Both the position numbers and the translations under genes were made by a program. This document shows positions 8,843-17,809 of a DNA stretch of 64,000 nucleotides, piece by piece (within the stretch, counting starts at the first letter, position 1; each line of letters starts with the position of its first letter). Source of the DNA: Porphyrobacter sp. GA68 (GTDB lineage: Bacteria; Pseudomonadota; Alphaproteobacteria; Sphingomonadales; Sphingomonadaceae); the NCBI RefSeq assembly GCF_022605525.1, contig NZ_JAKQYJ010000002.1, positions 806,001 to 870,000 on the forward strand. The letters are read 5' to 3'. Under the pieces are notes generated by a model. It did no database searches. It had not been told where the DNA came from and worked only from the letters and a program-made list of their open reading frames with translations.

Positions 8843-11800
8843 ATGAACGAGGAAGCCACCACCTGTATGCTTGAAGCGACGATCACCGGCGCTGAGGATC
8901 CCTACTGGTACAAGGACGCAGTGATCTACCAGTTGCACGTCAAGAGCTTCTTCGACAGCAACAACGACGGCATCGGCGACTTCGCAGGGCTGATCAGCAA
9001 GCTGGATTACATCGCCGACATCGGGGTGACCGCTATCTGGCTTCTGCCCTTCTATCCCTCACCCAGGCGCGATGACGGTTACGATATCGCCAGATATACC
9101 GATGTATCGCCAGACTATGGCACGATGGAGGAAGTCCGGACCTTCATCGACGCCGCGCACGCGCGCGGCCTGCGCGTCATAACCGAGCTGATCATCAACC
9201 ACACATCCGATCAGCACCCTTGGTTCCAGGCTGCCCGCAAGGCTCCTCCGGGCAGCCCGGAGCGCGATTTCTACGTCTGGTCCGACAATGCGCAGCTGTA
9301 TTCCGGCACGCGCATCATTTTCCTCGACACCGAAAAGTCGAACTGGACCTGGGACGAGGAGGCCCAGGCATATTTCTGGCATCGCTTCTACTCGCATCAA
9401 CCGGACCTCAACTTCGATAACCCCAGAGTGCTGGAAGAAGTACTGGCGGTGATGCATTTCTGGCTGGATGCAGGCGTCGATGGGCTTCGGCTCGATGCCA
9501 TACCCTATCTCATCGAACGGGACGGCACTTCCAACGAAAACCTGCCGGAAACCCACCAGGTTCTGAAGAAAATCCGCGCTGACCTCGATGCCCACTATCA
9601 GGGCAAGATGCTGCTGGCCGAAGCGAACATGTGGCCAGAAGAGACGCAGCAGTATTTCGGGGAAAAAGACGGTCGCACCGACGAATGTCACATGGCCTTC
9701 CACTTCCCCTTGATGCCGCGCATGTACATGGCCGTAGCGCAAGAGGACCGGTTCCCGATAACGGACATCATGCGGCAAACGCCGGCCATCCCGGATGACG
9801 CGCAATGGGCCATCTTTCTGCGAAACCATGACGAACTGACGCTGGAGATGGTCACGGACGCGGAACGCGACTATCTCTGGGACACGTACGCGGCCGACCG
9901 CCGGGCGCGCATCAACCTTGGCATCCGCCGCCGCCTCGCCCCGCTGATGGAGCGGGATCGCCGTCGCATCGAATTGATGAATGCGCTGCTCCTGACCATG
10001 CCGGGAACCCCCGTGCTGTATTACGGCGATGAGATTGGCATGGGCGACAACATCTTCCTGGGGGATCGGGATGGCGTGCGGACCCCCATGCAATGGTCGC
10101 CCGACCGGAACGGCGGGTTCTCCAAGGCGGATCCTGCCAGTCTGACCCTGCCCGTCATCCAGGATCCACTCTACGGCTATGCTGCCGTCAACGTGGAAGC
10201 GCAGGAGCAAGACCGTCATTCGTTGCTGAACTGGACCAAGCGGATGCTGGCCGTCCGCAAGGAGCATCAGGCCTTCGGGCGTGGCACGCAGACATTCCTG
10301 CGGCCGGCCAACCGCCGGATCCTCGCGTATCTGCGGCAGCATGGCGAGGATGCCATCCTGTGCGTCGCCAACCTGTCGCGCACCGCACAGGCAGTTGAAC
10401 TGGACCTGCACGAATTTGAGGGGCAGGTGCCGGTGGAACTGCTGGGCGGTGCGGCATTCCCGCCCATCGGGCAACTGCCTTACCTGCTGACCCTGCCGCC
10501 CTATGGCTTCTTGTGGTTCCACCTGAGCGCCGACGTGGCGGCCCCCGCCTGGGCGACAACTGCCCCTCATTTCGAAGCAGAGCGGCACACCTTTGTTCTG
10601 CGCCCCGACCTTGCCGATGTTGCGCGGGGAGAAAGCCGCGCCGTGCTCGAGCAGGGTATTCTGCCTGACTACATCCCCCATCGCCGCTGGTTCAGGGCCA
10701 AGCACGAGACGATCGTGCATTTGGAGATCACCTCTCTTGCTCCCATGCCAGATACCGAGGATCTGCTGCTTGGCGAGATTGCCGTCACCACCAGCGACAG
10801 TGGCACCGCCCGTTACGCTCTGCCGATCGGCATTGCGTGGGACGGGCGGCAACATGGCCCCTATGCCACCAATCTGGCCCTTGCGAGGGTACGGCGCGAA
10901 CGGAACGTCGGCCTGCTCACGGATGGCTTTGCCCTGCCTCAGTTTGCCCACGCGGCATTATCAGCGATGCGCCATGAAACAGAGGTGGATACCGGTGACG
11001 GGATGCTGCGCTTCGCCGCCAGAGCGACTTTGGACGTGGAGCCGGATGCAACCCCTGAGTGGCTGGCGGCCGAACAGTCGAACAGTACAATGGCCGTCGG
11101 CGAGCAGGTTACCCTCAAGCTTTTGCGCCGACTTGAAGCTGGCATCCATCCGGAAGCCGAGATGATCGATTACCTGACGCAGCAAGGTTTCGCGCATGTT
11201 GCTCCCGTTCTCGGCACGGTGACCAAGTGCCGCGACGGGGAAGAAACTCTCGTCATGCTGGCGCAGCGGTTTGCCTATAACCAGGGCGACGGCTGGCAGT
11301 GGACGCTCGCGACGCTGGGACGAATGGCCACAGATAATCCGTTGAGCTTCGCTGTGACGGACCAGTTCGCCCGCAGGCTTGGTCAAAGGCTGGCCGAAAT
11401 GCATTCCCTGCTTGGCCGGGCTTGCAACAATCCCGCCTTTGCGCCTGAAACCATGTCCGTCGCCGACGCAGCCGCGCTTGCCGAGCGGGTTACAGCGGAG
11501 GTCGATCGCGCGCTGGACCACCTGACGCATATGCAGCGGAAAGGTGGGGAGCAGAATGGCGAAAGAACCTTGCCCGCCAGACGGGATGAACTGCTTGCCC
11601 GCGTACGTGCCACAGCAGGGCTGGCAACCGGCCGCTCCCGCACGCGGATTCACGGTGACCTCCACCTGGGACAAGTGCTCGTCACAGGCGACGATGTGAT
11701 GTTCATTGACTTCGAGGGCGAACCCGCCCGGCCGCTCAGCGAGCGGCGAAAGAAGGATTTGCCCCTGCGCGACGTCGCCGGCCTGGTCCGGTCATTCGAT

Positions 11801-12097
11801 TACGCTGCCGCAGTTGCCAGCCGTAACGCGCCTGCCACGGCAGAAACCTGGGAGGCGCGCGCTCAGCAGGTTCTTGAAGAATTTCGCACCCGCTGCACCG
11901 ACCAGTTTCTTCACGCCTACAGCGAAGCCATCGGTGATGCAGGCAGCCTGGATGATCCATTGCTCGACCTCTTCATACTCGAGAAGGCCGCTTACGAGAT
12001 GAATTACGAGCATGCGAACCGACCCGACTGGGTGGCTGTGCCAACCGACGGTTTCATACGCGTTGCAGAAAGACTGTTGTCGCGGGAGCCACTCTGA
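8843..12097 (+). CDS. treS: Trehalose synthase-maltokinase fusion (maltose alpha-D-glucosyltransferase / maltokinase)
   Basis: About 1,084 residues with two enzymes in one chain. The N-terminal GH13 domain (from YWYKDAVIYQLHVKSF) carries the TreS-type catalytic residues Asp218 (GLRLDA), Glu260 (LLAEANMW) and Asp330 (RNHDEL); TreS interconverts maltose and trehalose. The C-terminal part is a maltokinase with the kinase motifs HGDLHLGQVL (Asp near 939) and FIDFEGEPARP, which makes maltose-1-phosphate from maltose and ATP. The ATG at 8843 has only a weak GGGG upstream; ATG 8867 behind GAGGAAG is an alternative. It ends the rightward maltose unit. Maltose-1-phosphate would feed a GlgE-type pathway, but glgE and glgB are not in this window. 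Confidence 0.88.
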   Translation: MNEEATTCMLEATITGAEDPYWYKDAVIYQLHVKSFFDSNNDGIGDFAGLISKLDYIADIGVTAIWLLPFYPSPRRDDGYDIARYTDVSPDYGTMEEVRTFIDAAHARGLRVITELIINHTSDQHPWFQAARKAPPGSPERDFYVWSDNAQLYSGTRIIFLDTEKSNWTWDEEAQAYFWHRFYSHQPDLNFDNPRVLEEVLAVMHFWLDAGVDGLRLDAIPYLIERDGTSNENLPETHQVLKKIRADLDAHYQGKMLLAEANMWPEETQQYFGEKDGRTDECHMAFHFPLMPRMYMAVAQEDRFPITDIMRQTPAIPDDAQWAIFLRNHDELTLEMVTDAERDYLWDTYAADRRARINLGIRRRLAPLMERDRRRIELMNALLLTMPGTPVLYYGDEIGMGDNIFLGDRDGVRTPMQWSPDRNGGFSKADPASLTLPVIQDPLYGYAAVNVEAQEQDRHSLLNWTKRMLAVRKEHQAFGRGTQTFLRPANRRILAYLRQHGEDAILCVANLSRTAQAVELDLHEFEGQVPVELLGGAAFPPIGQLPYLLTLPPYGFLWFHLSADVAAPAWATTAPHFEAERHTFVLRPDLADVARGESRAVLEQGILPDYIPHRRWFRAKHETIVHLEITSLAPMPDTEDLLLGEIAVTTSDSGTARYALPIGIAWDGRQHGPYATNLALARVRRERNVGLLTDGFALPQFAHAALSAMRHETEVDTGDGMLRFAARATLDVEPDATPEWLAAEQSNSTMAVGEQVTLKLLRRLEAGIHPEAEMIDYLTQQGFAHVAPVLGTVTKCRDGEETLVMLAQRFAYNQGDGWQWTLATLGRMATDNPLSFAVTDQFARRLGQRLAEMHSLLGRACNNPAFAPETMSVADAAALAERVTAEVDRALDHLTHMQRKGGEQNGERTLPARRDELLARVRATAGLATGRSRTRIHGDLHLGQVLVTGDDVMFIDFEGEPARPLSERRKKDLPLRDVAGLVRSFDYAAAVASRNAPATAETWEARAQQVLEEFRTRCTDQFLHAYSEAIGDAGSLDDPLLDLFILEKAAYEMNYEHANRPDWVAVPTDGFIRVAERLLSREPL

Positions 12098-12261
12098 TCC
12101 CCTTCAAGAAAGGACCGATCAGCGCGACCGACAGCGGCTCCGGTAACGAGCCATTTGTTCTCGCAAGCGGGGCAGGCTGAAGGCTAGCTTTTGATTTCAG
12201 TTGGCCGAGACGCTGCGCGGCCTACCGCGCGAGCGCCTCGGCCAGCGTCTGCCGCATGCAC

Positions 12262-13251
12262 TCAGCCGCCAGCGTAGATCCGGTCGAGCACGCCTGCCAC
12301 CTTCAGGTTCGTTTCGGCCGATGCGTCGTACCGGTCGCCCTTCGCCAGCCTGCGCGCCCAATGCGCAGCCGCGCGGCCGCCCCACGCGTCCGGGGCGCTG
12401 GCGACCACCTCCGCGTGAGTGCCCCGGTTGATCCGCGTTTCAAAATCGTAGAAGCTGCCGTTCAAATTGCGCATCACCGCGCTTGCATCGGTGCCGTGGA
12501 AGGCAGCTTCGATCACCGCATCCTGACCCGCGTTAAGGTGCCAGGAACATGCCAGACGCACGGTGACGCCGCCGCCAAGGTCAATCGTCGCGGTGGCGTA
12601 ATCCTCTACCTCCCGCGCCCCGGCAGCGAGCCGGCGACCTTTGGCGAACAGCGAGGAAGCAACCTGCTCGACCGGAGGGAACGCGAGCAGCCACATGGCG
12701 AGGTCGACCATGTGGACACCGAGGTCCATGACACATCCGCCGCCTGACAGTTCGCGGTCGTAGAACCACGGTTTGTCCGGTCCGTAGGCATTGTGGAACG
12801 TCAGATCTACCGCGAACACAGAGCCCAGCGTGCCCGCCGCCAGAGCATCAGCCACTGCTTCAATCGCTGCGGTGTGCCGATAGGACAGATCCACCGCCAG
12901 AAGGCGGTCGGCGCTTTTTGCGGCATCGAAGACGCCGCTTACCTCGGCTGCCGAGCGGCCGAGCGGCTTCTGGCAGAAAACCGCCGCGCCGCTTTGCAGA
13001 CCGGCAATCGCCTGTTCCGCATGGAGCGCGCTGGGAGTGGCAATGACGATACCGTCAAGCCCCTCATCGAGCATGGCGGCATAGGACGGCAGCAGCCGGG
13101 CCGACGGCGCCAGCCTCAGCGCCTCTGCCGCGCAGCCTTCATCCGGTTCGACAATTACCGCCGGCTCCACCACGCCCGTCGCGACAATCGCTTCCATCCG
13201 GCTGCGCCCGATCCAGCCCGTGCCGAGAAAGCCGATCCGCGGCCGGTTCAC
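12262..13251 (-). CDS. Gfo/Idh/MocA-family oxidoreductase
   Basis: A 329-residue NAD(P)-dependent dehydrogenase. The Rossmann motif GFLGTGWIG is at residues 7-15, and the family CxKP-type motif appears as CQKPLG with Lys95. The C-terminal half has the beta-sheet substrate domain. The family oxidises sugars, inositols and related polyols or their nucleotides. The GTG start overlaps the stop of the upstream dehydrogenase (GTGA). It is the last gene of the leftward half of the inositol/glycosyltransferase cluster. With inositol-3-phosphate synthase two genes upstream, an inositol or sugar dehydrogenase role is plausible but unproven. Confidence 0.88.
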   Translation of the reverse strand: MNRPRIGFLGTGWIGRSRMEAIVATGVVEPAVIVEPDEGCAAEALRLAPSARLLPSYAAMLDEGLDGIVIATPSALHAEQAIAGLQSGAAVFCQKPLGRSAAEVSGVFDAAKSADRLLAVDLSYRHTAAIEAVADALAAGTLGSVFAVDLTFHNAYGPDKPWFYDRELSGGGCVMDLGVHMVDLAMWLLAFPPVEQVASSLFAKGRRLAAGAREVEDYATATIDLGGGVTVRLACSWHLNAGQDAVIEAAFHGTDASAVMRNLNGSFYDFETRINRGTHAEVVASAPDAWGGRAAAHWARRLAKGDRYDASAETNLKVAGVLDRIYAGG

Positions 13252-14204
13252 GCGAACGTCACCAGAGCCTTGACGAAAGCGCCCGGCTTGTCGCGCGTGG
13301 CGTCCAGCGCGTCGCCCAACCGTTCCAGCGGAAATTCGGCGCTGTACAAAGGCGCAGGGTCGAGGCGGCCGCTCGCCACCGCGTCAACCGCCTCGCGCAC
13401 CCCGCGGATCTGCACCGCGGGATCGCGTTCGTGGGCGTTGACGACGTCGATACCTTTCCAGTTCCAGTTCTGCATGTTCACCTGCCGCGGCCCGTCCTGG
13501 TGATAACCCGCCACCACCAGCTTGCCGCCGAACCCCACCACTTCGCCCGCCAGGTCGAGCGGCCATTGCTTGCCAACGCATTCGATCACCCGATCGCACA
13601 GCCTGTCGCCGGTCAGCGCCTTCACCTGTTCGATGATGGCGTAATGATCGTCCATCACAATCGTCTGGTCGGCTCCATAGTGGCGGGCCAGGTCGAGCGA
13701 CTCCTGCCTGCGTGATATTGCCACTACCCGCGCGCCCGCGTCGCTCACCAGCTTGGTCAGCACCGCACCCAGAAAGCCGATCCCGATGATTGCCACCGTC
13801 TGACCGGCCTGCACGTCGCTGCGCCGGAAGATGTTGAACGCACACCCCAGCGGCTCACCCGGAAACGGCAATTTGTCGAGTTCCTGCGGAAGCCGCACCA
13901 AGGCCTCGGCGGCGACGAGGTCGTATTGGGCGAAAGAACGGTGACCAAGCGAGGTCACGCGGTCGCCGCAGGCCCATCCGCCGACGCCCTCGCCGATTGC
14001 ATCGACTATACCCCAGCCCTCGTGGCCCAGACTGCCCGGCTCGGTCGGGAATTGCATCCAGTCCGGTCCGGCCCATGGTTCGAGATTGGATGCGCATACG
14101 CCGCACCCTTCCAGCCTGATCCGCACCTCGCCCGGCCCGGGCTCCGGCAGCGGCACGTCCAACACCCGCATTTCGCCCGGCCCGGTCACTACCGCCGCCT
14201 TCAT
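13248..14204 (-). CDS. Zinc-type alcohol/polyol dehydrogenase-like protein (MDR family)
   Basis: A 318-residue medium-chain dehydrogenase. N-terminal GroES-like domain with the catalytic-zinc ligands suggested by GVCASN (Cys37) and GHEGWG (His61-Glu62). The Rossmann motif is IIGIGFLGA. The four-cysteine structural-zinc lobe of classical members is absent, and the protein is shorter than usual (about 340-350). It probably oxidises a polyol or sugar hydroxyl. I chose the ATG of MKAAVV; a GTG twelve bases upstream (VTTTMKAAVV) is also possible. The gene follows the inositol-3-phosphate synthase gene by 14 bases and overlaps the next oxidoreductase. Confidence 0.85.
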   Translation of the reverse strand: MKAAVVTGPGEMRVLDVPLPEPGPGEVRIRLEGCGVCASNLEPWAGPDWMQFPTEPGSLGHEGWGIVDAIGEGVGGWACGDRVTSLGHRSFAQYDLVAAEALVRLPQELDKLPFPGEPLGCAFNIFRRSDVQAGQTVAIIGIGFLGAVLTKLVSDAGARVVAISRRQESLDLARHYGADQTIVMDDHYAIIEQVKALTGDRLCDRVIECVGKQWPLDLAGEVVGFGGKLVVAGYHQDGPRQVNMQNWNWKGIDVVNAHERDPAVQIRGVREAVDAVASGRLDPAPLYSAEFPLERLGDALDATRDKPGAFVKALVTFA

Positions 14205-14218
14205 CGTGGTAGTCACGC

Positions 14219-15328
14219 CTACGTCTCGGCCGCGATGAACTGTTCCAGCTCGGCGCAGGCGAGATCGTCGGTCATCTGCTCGGGCGGATGCTTGCAGAAA
14301 TATGCCGAGGCAGGGAGCACCGGTCCCGCCAGTCCGCGGTCCTTCGCCAGCTTGGCGCAGCGGATCATGTCGATGGCGACGCCGGCAGAATTGGGACTGT
14401 CTTCCACCGACAAACGCAGTTCGAGGTTCATCGGCACGCCGCCGAACAGCTGTCCTTCCATCCGCAGGAAACAGACCTTGTTGTCGTTCTGCCACGCGAC
14501 ATAGTCGGAAGGCCCCACATGAATGTTCTCGTCCTCGAGCCGGGCTGCGGCGACCGACTGCACAGCTTCGGTCTTGGACTCCTTCTTTGATGCCAGACGG
14601 CTGCGCTCCAGCATGTTGAGGAAATCCGTGTTTCCTCCGGTGTTCAACTGGTACGTCCGGTCCAGCTTGACGCCGCGTTTGCGGAAAAGGTCGGTTAAGA
14701 CGCGGTGCACGATGGTGGCACCCAGCTGCGCCTTGATGTCGTCGCCGATAATCGGCACGCCGGCGTCACGGAACCGCTGCGCCCACACCGGATCGCTCGC
14801 GATGAACACGGGTATTGCGTTCACGAAGGCGACCCCTGCTTCCAATGCGCATCCGGCATAGAATTCGGTCGCCGCCTGCGACCCCACTGGCAGGTAATTG
14901 ACCAGCACATCCGTCTCGGTCTCCCGCAGCACGGCGACCACTTCCTCCTGCTGCGGCTGGGGAACGTCGGCCGGCAGGAAGGTCCGGTTGTCAGGATAGT
15001 GAGCCATGTGATCTGCCATGCCATCAAGCACGCGGCCCATCCGCACCTCTACGCCGCTGGGAGTAACGCGATCGCTGAAACGGGCAGTGCAGTTTGGCGG
15101 GGCAAAGATCGCGTCGGACACGTCGCGCCCAACCTTGCGCCGGTCGATATCCCACGCGGCGCTGAGGCGAATGTCGGCCGGCCGATAGCCCGCGAGGTCA
15201 TGATGCATCAGCCCGGTCGCATCGTTGCCGCCCGCCTCGTAATAGGCGAGCCCCTGGACAAGCGAGCTGGCGCAATTGCCAACGCCAACCAGCGCCACGC
15301 GGATGCCTCTGGTGTCCGGTGCCAGCAT
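14219..15328 (-). CDS. ino1: Inositol-3-phosphate synthase (actinobacterial/archaeal type)
   Basis: A 369-residue protein resembling the short prokaryotic Ino1. It has GVGNCASSLVQGL at the NAD-binding start, a conserved FVNAIPVFIAS segment, GDDIKAQLGATIVHR, and YQLNTGGNTDFLNM with the lysine pair SKKESKTEAV. The family converts glucose-6-phosphate to 1L-myo-inositol-1(3)-phosphate using NAD as a recycled cofactor. The ATG is preceded by GGGACGGAG. De novo inositol synthesis is uncommon in proteobacteria, and its position between dehydrogenases and glycosyltransferase-associated genes implies a specialised product rather than general metabolism. Confidence 0.92.
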   Translation of the reverse strand: MLAPDTRGIRVALVGVGNCASSLVQGLAYYEAGGNDATGLMHHDLAGYRPADIRLSAAWDIDRRKVGRDVSDAIFAPPNCTARFSDRVTPSGVEVRMGRVLDGMADHMAHYPDNRTFLPADVPQPQQEEVVAVLRETETDVLVNYLPVGSQAATEFYAGCALEAGVAFVNAIPVFIASDPVWAQRFRDAGVPIIGDDIKAQLGATIVHRVLTDLFRKRGVKLDRTYQLNTGGNTDFLNMLERSRLASKKESKTEAVQSVAAARLEDENIHVGPSDYVAWQNDNKVCFLRMEGQLFGGVPMNLELRLSVEDSPNSAGVAIDMIRCAKLAKDRGLAGPVLPASAYFCKHPPEQMTDDLACAELEQFIAAET

Positions 15329-15349
15329 TTCAGTCTCCGTCCCTGTTGT

Positions 15350-16270
15350 TCATGCCCGCTTCTCCTGCGGGAGCATCTGCGCCGGAGCGTACCTCTCCGT
15401 CATCCAGGCGCAGAAATCGGCGAAGGCCTGTGGATCCTTCGCGGCGCTGGTGTGGTGCGCTTCGACACCCAGATGTTCCGGGGTAAAGCAGTATGTCACC
15501 AGCACCTCGAGATCGCTCAGCGCCTCCATTTGACGGTCGAACCAGTCGAGCGCGCCCTCACGGAAGCTGTCAGCCCAAGACAGGCCGGTGCGCAGTTTTC
15601 TGACACCCAGATCCTTCATCCAGCGCACCGCATCGTCCAATCGCGGATCCTCGAAATGGAACCACTGCATCAGCCCCATGTCAGCCGCGTGGCGGCGGTA
15701 ATGCTCAAGGGCGAGCTTGGGGCTGCCGTCCTCGCGGATGAGGCCCATGTAGAAATGCCGGTAATAGCTGGACCCTTCCGCTTCCCGATGACGGGTTTCC
15801 GCGCCCCAGCTCTGCGGCAGATCGAACAGCGAATACCAGTAGATGTTCGGCACACGGCCGACCAGCAGTTCAGCGGTCCGGTTCACGCCGAATACCTGCA
15901 CCTCTTCAGCGCCGAAGCTGCCGACACCCACCTCGGTCGCCCAGATGGGCTTGTCCGGCACCACAGCCTCGATCTCCGCGATCCGGTCCGGCCAGGAGTG
16001 AATGGGCCAGAGGTTCCAGTCGAGCGGAAAGCCATGCACCGCCACGACATCGACAGCGTCGAGCGCCCCGTGCCGCCGCATGCGCTCGGTCCAGTGCGGG
16101 TCGATCGGAGACATGCCGCCAAGCACCCGCGTCAAACCGGGGTTCACTGCGGCCACAGCCTGCCCCGCCCTGATCACCGTGTCGGCGTAGATCGACCAGT
16201 CGGGGTCCAGTTCGGGGTTCCAGTGCGACTTGTTGTTCGGCTCGTTCCAGAGCATCACCGCTTCGATCAC
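15350..16270 (-). CDS. Glycoside hydrolase clan-A-like protein with apparently permuted barrel order
   Basis: A 306-residue TIM-barrel glycosidase-like protein (often labelled beta-xylosidase). LWNEPNNKSHW places the clan-A acid/base Glu at residue 10, and WATEVGVGSF places the nucleophile Glu at 113. In ordinary clan-A enzymes the NEP motif follows strands 1-3, so it should be near residue 140 or later. Here the segments that resemble strands 1-3 (LGVRKLRTGLSWAD, LVTYCFTPEHLG, AFADFCAWMTERY) come after strand 8, at residues 200-295. No signal peptide is seen. The GTG start overlaps the methyltransferase stop (GTGA), which fixes the N-terminus. Function could be glycosidase, transglycosidase or carbohydrate binding. 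Confidence 0.72.
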   Translation of the reverse strand: MIEAVMLWNEPNNKSHWNPELDPDWSIYADTVIRAGQAVAAVNPGLTRVLGGMSPIDPHWTERMRRHGALDAVDVVAVHGFPLDWNLWPIHSWPDRIAEIEAVVPDKPIWATEVGVGSFGAEEVQVFGVNRTAELLVGRVPNIYWYSLFDLPQSWGAETRHREAEGSSYYRHFYMGLIREDGSPKLALEHYRRHAADMGLMQWFHFEDPRLDDAVRWMKDLGVRKLRTGLSWADSFREGALDWFDRQMEALSDLEVLVTYCFTPEHLGVEAHHTSAAKDPQAFADFCAWMTERYAPAQMLPQEKRA

Positions 16271-17088
16271 GCGCCTGCTCCCCTGGCCGGGTAAACGGCG
16301 GCCGGGCCGTATTCACTGTAGGGCACATCAGTCACCCGGCAGAGATAGACCTCTGCCTCGGGCTGCGACTCTACGGCGAAGCCCGCGGCGCGCAACATGG
16401 CGCGGCTGCAAGCCGTGTTGGGAGCCCACCAGTTGGTCCAGTCGTCGGCGTATTCCTTTTCGATGAAGTGCATCCTCGGATAGCCCGGATCGTCGAAATA
16501 CTCCGGCGGGTCAAAAGTCCCGGGCTTGTGGAACGGGTGATTGTCCGGCGCATCCAGCACGTCTTCGCTGCCCCGCTGCATCGTCTGGAACAGCATGTGT
16601 CCGCCCGCCACGTGCTCCCTGATCAGGTCCAGCGCCAGCAACGGGTGCCGCAGATGGTACAGCACACCCATGAAAATGACCCAGTCGAACCGTTCACCCA
16701 GGGCGCCCACGTCGTACACGGACAACTGCCGGTATTCCACATCGCCATATCCCAAAGTGTCCGCCGCAAGCCGTGCCTGCGCCAGGTAGCGTTCGTCGCT
16801 GTCGATGCCGACCACGCGCCCCGCCCCCCGCTTCTTCATTTCGAGTGAATAGAAACCGGCGTTGCATCCGATATCTAAAACGGAGCGGCCTTCGAGGTCG
16901 TCCGGCAACGCGTGCTTGAACCGATCGAACTTGAACGCCGGATAATTGCCAAGGAAATGATCGGGCGCGGTCCGAACCCCGTTACCCAGGTCGATGTTCT
17001 GGAACCAGGGCGCCAGTTCGGCGACACGCTCCCTCAGGCAGTCCCCAGACAGGTCCAGAGGCGCGCTGGCCAATGACAGGCCGCTCAC
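16267..17088 (-). CDS. Class I SAM-dependent methyltransferase (TIGR04290-like)
   Basis: A 273-residue methyltransferase. Motif I reads VLDIGCNAGFYSLEM, followed by an acidic VVGIDSD at the end of strand 2 and WVIFMGVLYHLRHP (motif IV region). The N-terminal extension and the LGNYPAFKF segment recall the family I remember as TIGR04290, which tends to occur with glycosyltransferase clusters; that label is from memory. The GTG overlapping the stop of the phosphatase (GTGA) was chosen over an upstream ATG that would overlap it by 43 bases. It probably methylates a sugar or cyclitol oxygen of the cluster's product. Confidence 0.82.
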   Translation of the reverse strand: MSGLSLASAPLDLSGDCLRERVAELAPWFQNIDLGNGVRTAPDHFLGNYPAFKFDRFKHALPDDLEGRSVLDIGCNAGFYSLEMKKRGAGRVVGIDSDERYLAQARLAADTLGYGDVEYRQLSVYDVGALGERFDWVIFMGVLYHLRHPLLALDLIREHVAGGHMLFQTMQRGSEDVLDAPDNHPFHKPGTFDPPEYFDDPGYPRMHFIEKEYADDWTNWWAPNTACSRAMLRAAGFAVESQPEAEVYLCRVTDVPYSEYGPAAVYPARGAGA

Positions 17089-17681
17089 GCGGTTCGCTCG
17101 TTGATACTGATGACTCTCTCTCCCCACTCGCCGATGATCAGCCTGCTGACCGACGCCGGCGCTATGTCGAACCGTAGCAGATTATTCAGCGACAGGCCCA
17201 GCGCCCGGGCGATAAGCGCCCTGATTACGTCGCAGTGGCTGACCATCGCAATCGTGGCATTGCCGCACTTGCGCGCAGTTTCCGTGACATGTTTCCACGC
17301 CCGCTCCTGCACCGCAAGCATCCCCTCACCCCCCGGCGCCAGCGCGGTTCCGCGCTGTTCATTCCACATCCGCCACGCCGGGTCGCAGGCAAGTTCGGTG
17401 AAGCGTCGACCCGTCCACTCGCCGAAGTCCACTTCTGCCAGCGCACCGTTCGTCTCAACCGGGAGGTTGACGAGCTGCGCCAGAGCCGCTGCGGTTTGCC
17501 TGGCTCTCAGGGCAGGGCTGCAGTGAACGGCGGATACAGGTTCGTGCCGCAGCGCCTCACCCAGCCGCTGCGCCTGTTGCCGCCCCTCTGCCGTCAACGC
17601 GATATCTTCCATGCGACCTGTCAGGATGCTGCCGAGATGCCCATGCGGGGCATGACGGATAAGCAGAATGGTCGCACTCAT
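17085..17681 (-). CDS. Histidine phosphatase (phosphoglycerate mutase-like)
   Basis: A 198-residue member of histidine phosphatase branch 1. The catalytic histidine is in LLIRHAPHG, the second histidine in MVSHCDVIRAL, and the acid region in ALAEVDFGEWTGR. Such enzymes remove phosphate from small molecules such as sugar phosphates, phosphoglycerate or alpha-ribazole phosphate. It leads the leftward operon that contains inositol-3-phosphate synthase, so dephosphorylation of inositol phosphate or a sugar phosphate intermediate is a reasonable guess. The ATG of MSATILLIRHA was preferred because it places the first catalytic motif at the normal distance. Confidence 0.88.
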   Translation of the reverse strand: MSATILLIRHAPHGHLGSILTGRMEDIALTAEGRQQAQRLGEALRHEPVSAVHCSPALRARQTAAALAQLVNLPVETNGALAEVDFGEWTGRRFTELACDPAWRMWNEQRGTALAPGGEGMLAVQERAWKHVTETARKCGNATIAMVSHCDVIRALIARALGLSLNNLLRFDIAPASVSRLIIGEWGERVISINERTA

Positions 17682-17809
17682 CCGTCTTCGGTTTAGAATG
17701 AGGTATGTAGAAGCAACCCGGTCATCGCGCTTCTGCGACGAAACGTTCTTTTTCAAAGACAATCGGAATAAAGCTGTGCAAAGAGCGCCCTTCTTCTTGG
17801 TAGGAGAAC

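Noticed and set aside
14705-16294. Plus-strand frame of 529 codons
   Set aside because: It lies opposite inositol-3-phosphate synthase and the glycosidase-like gene, and shows no motif.
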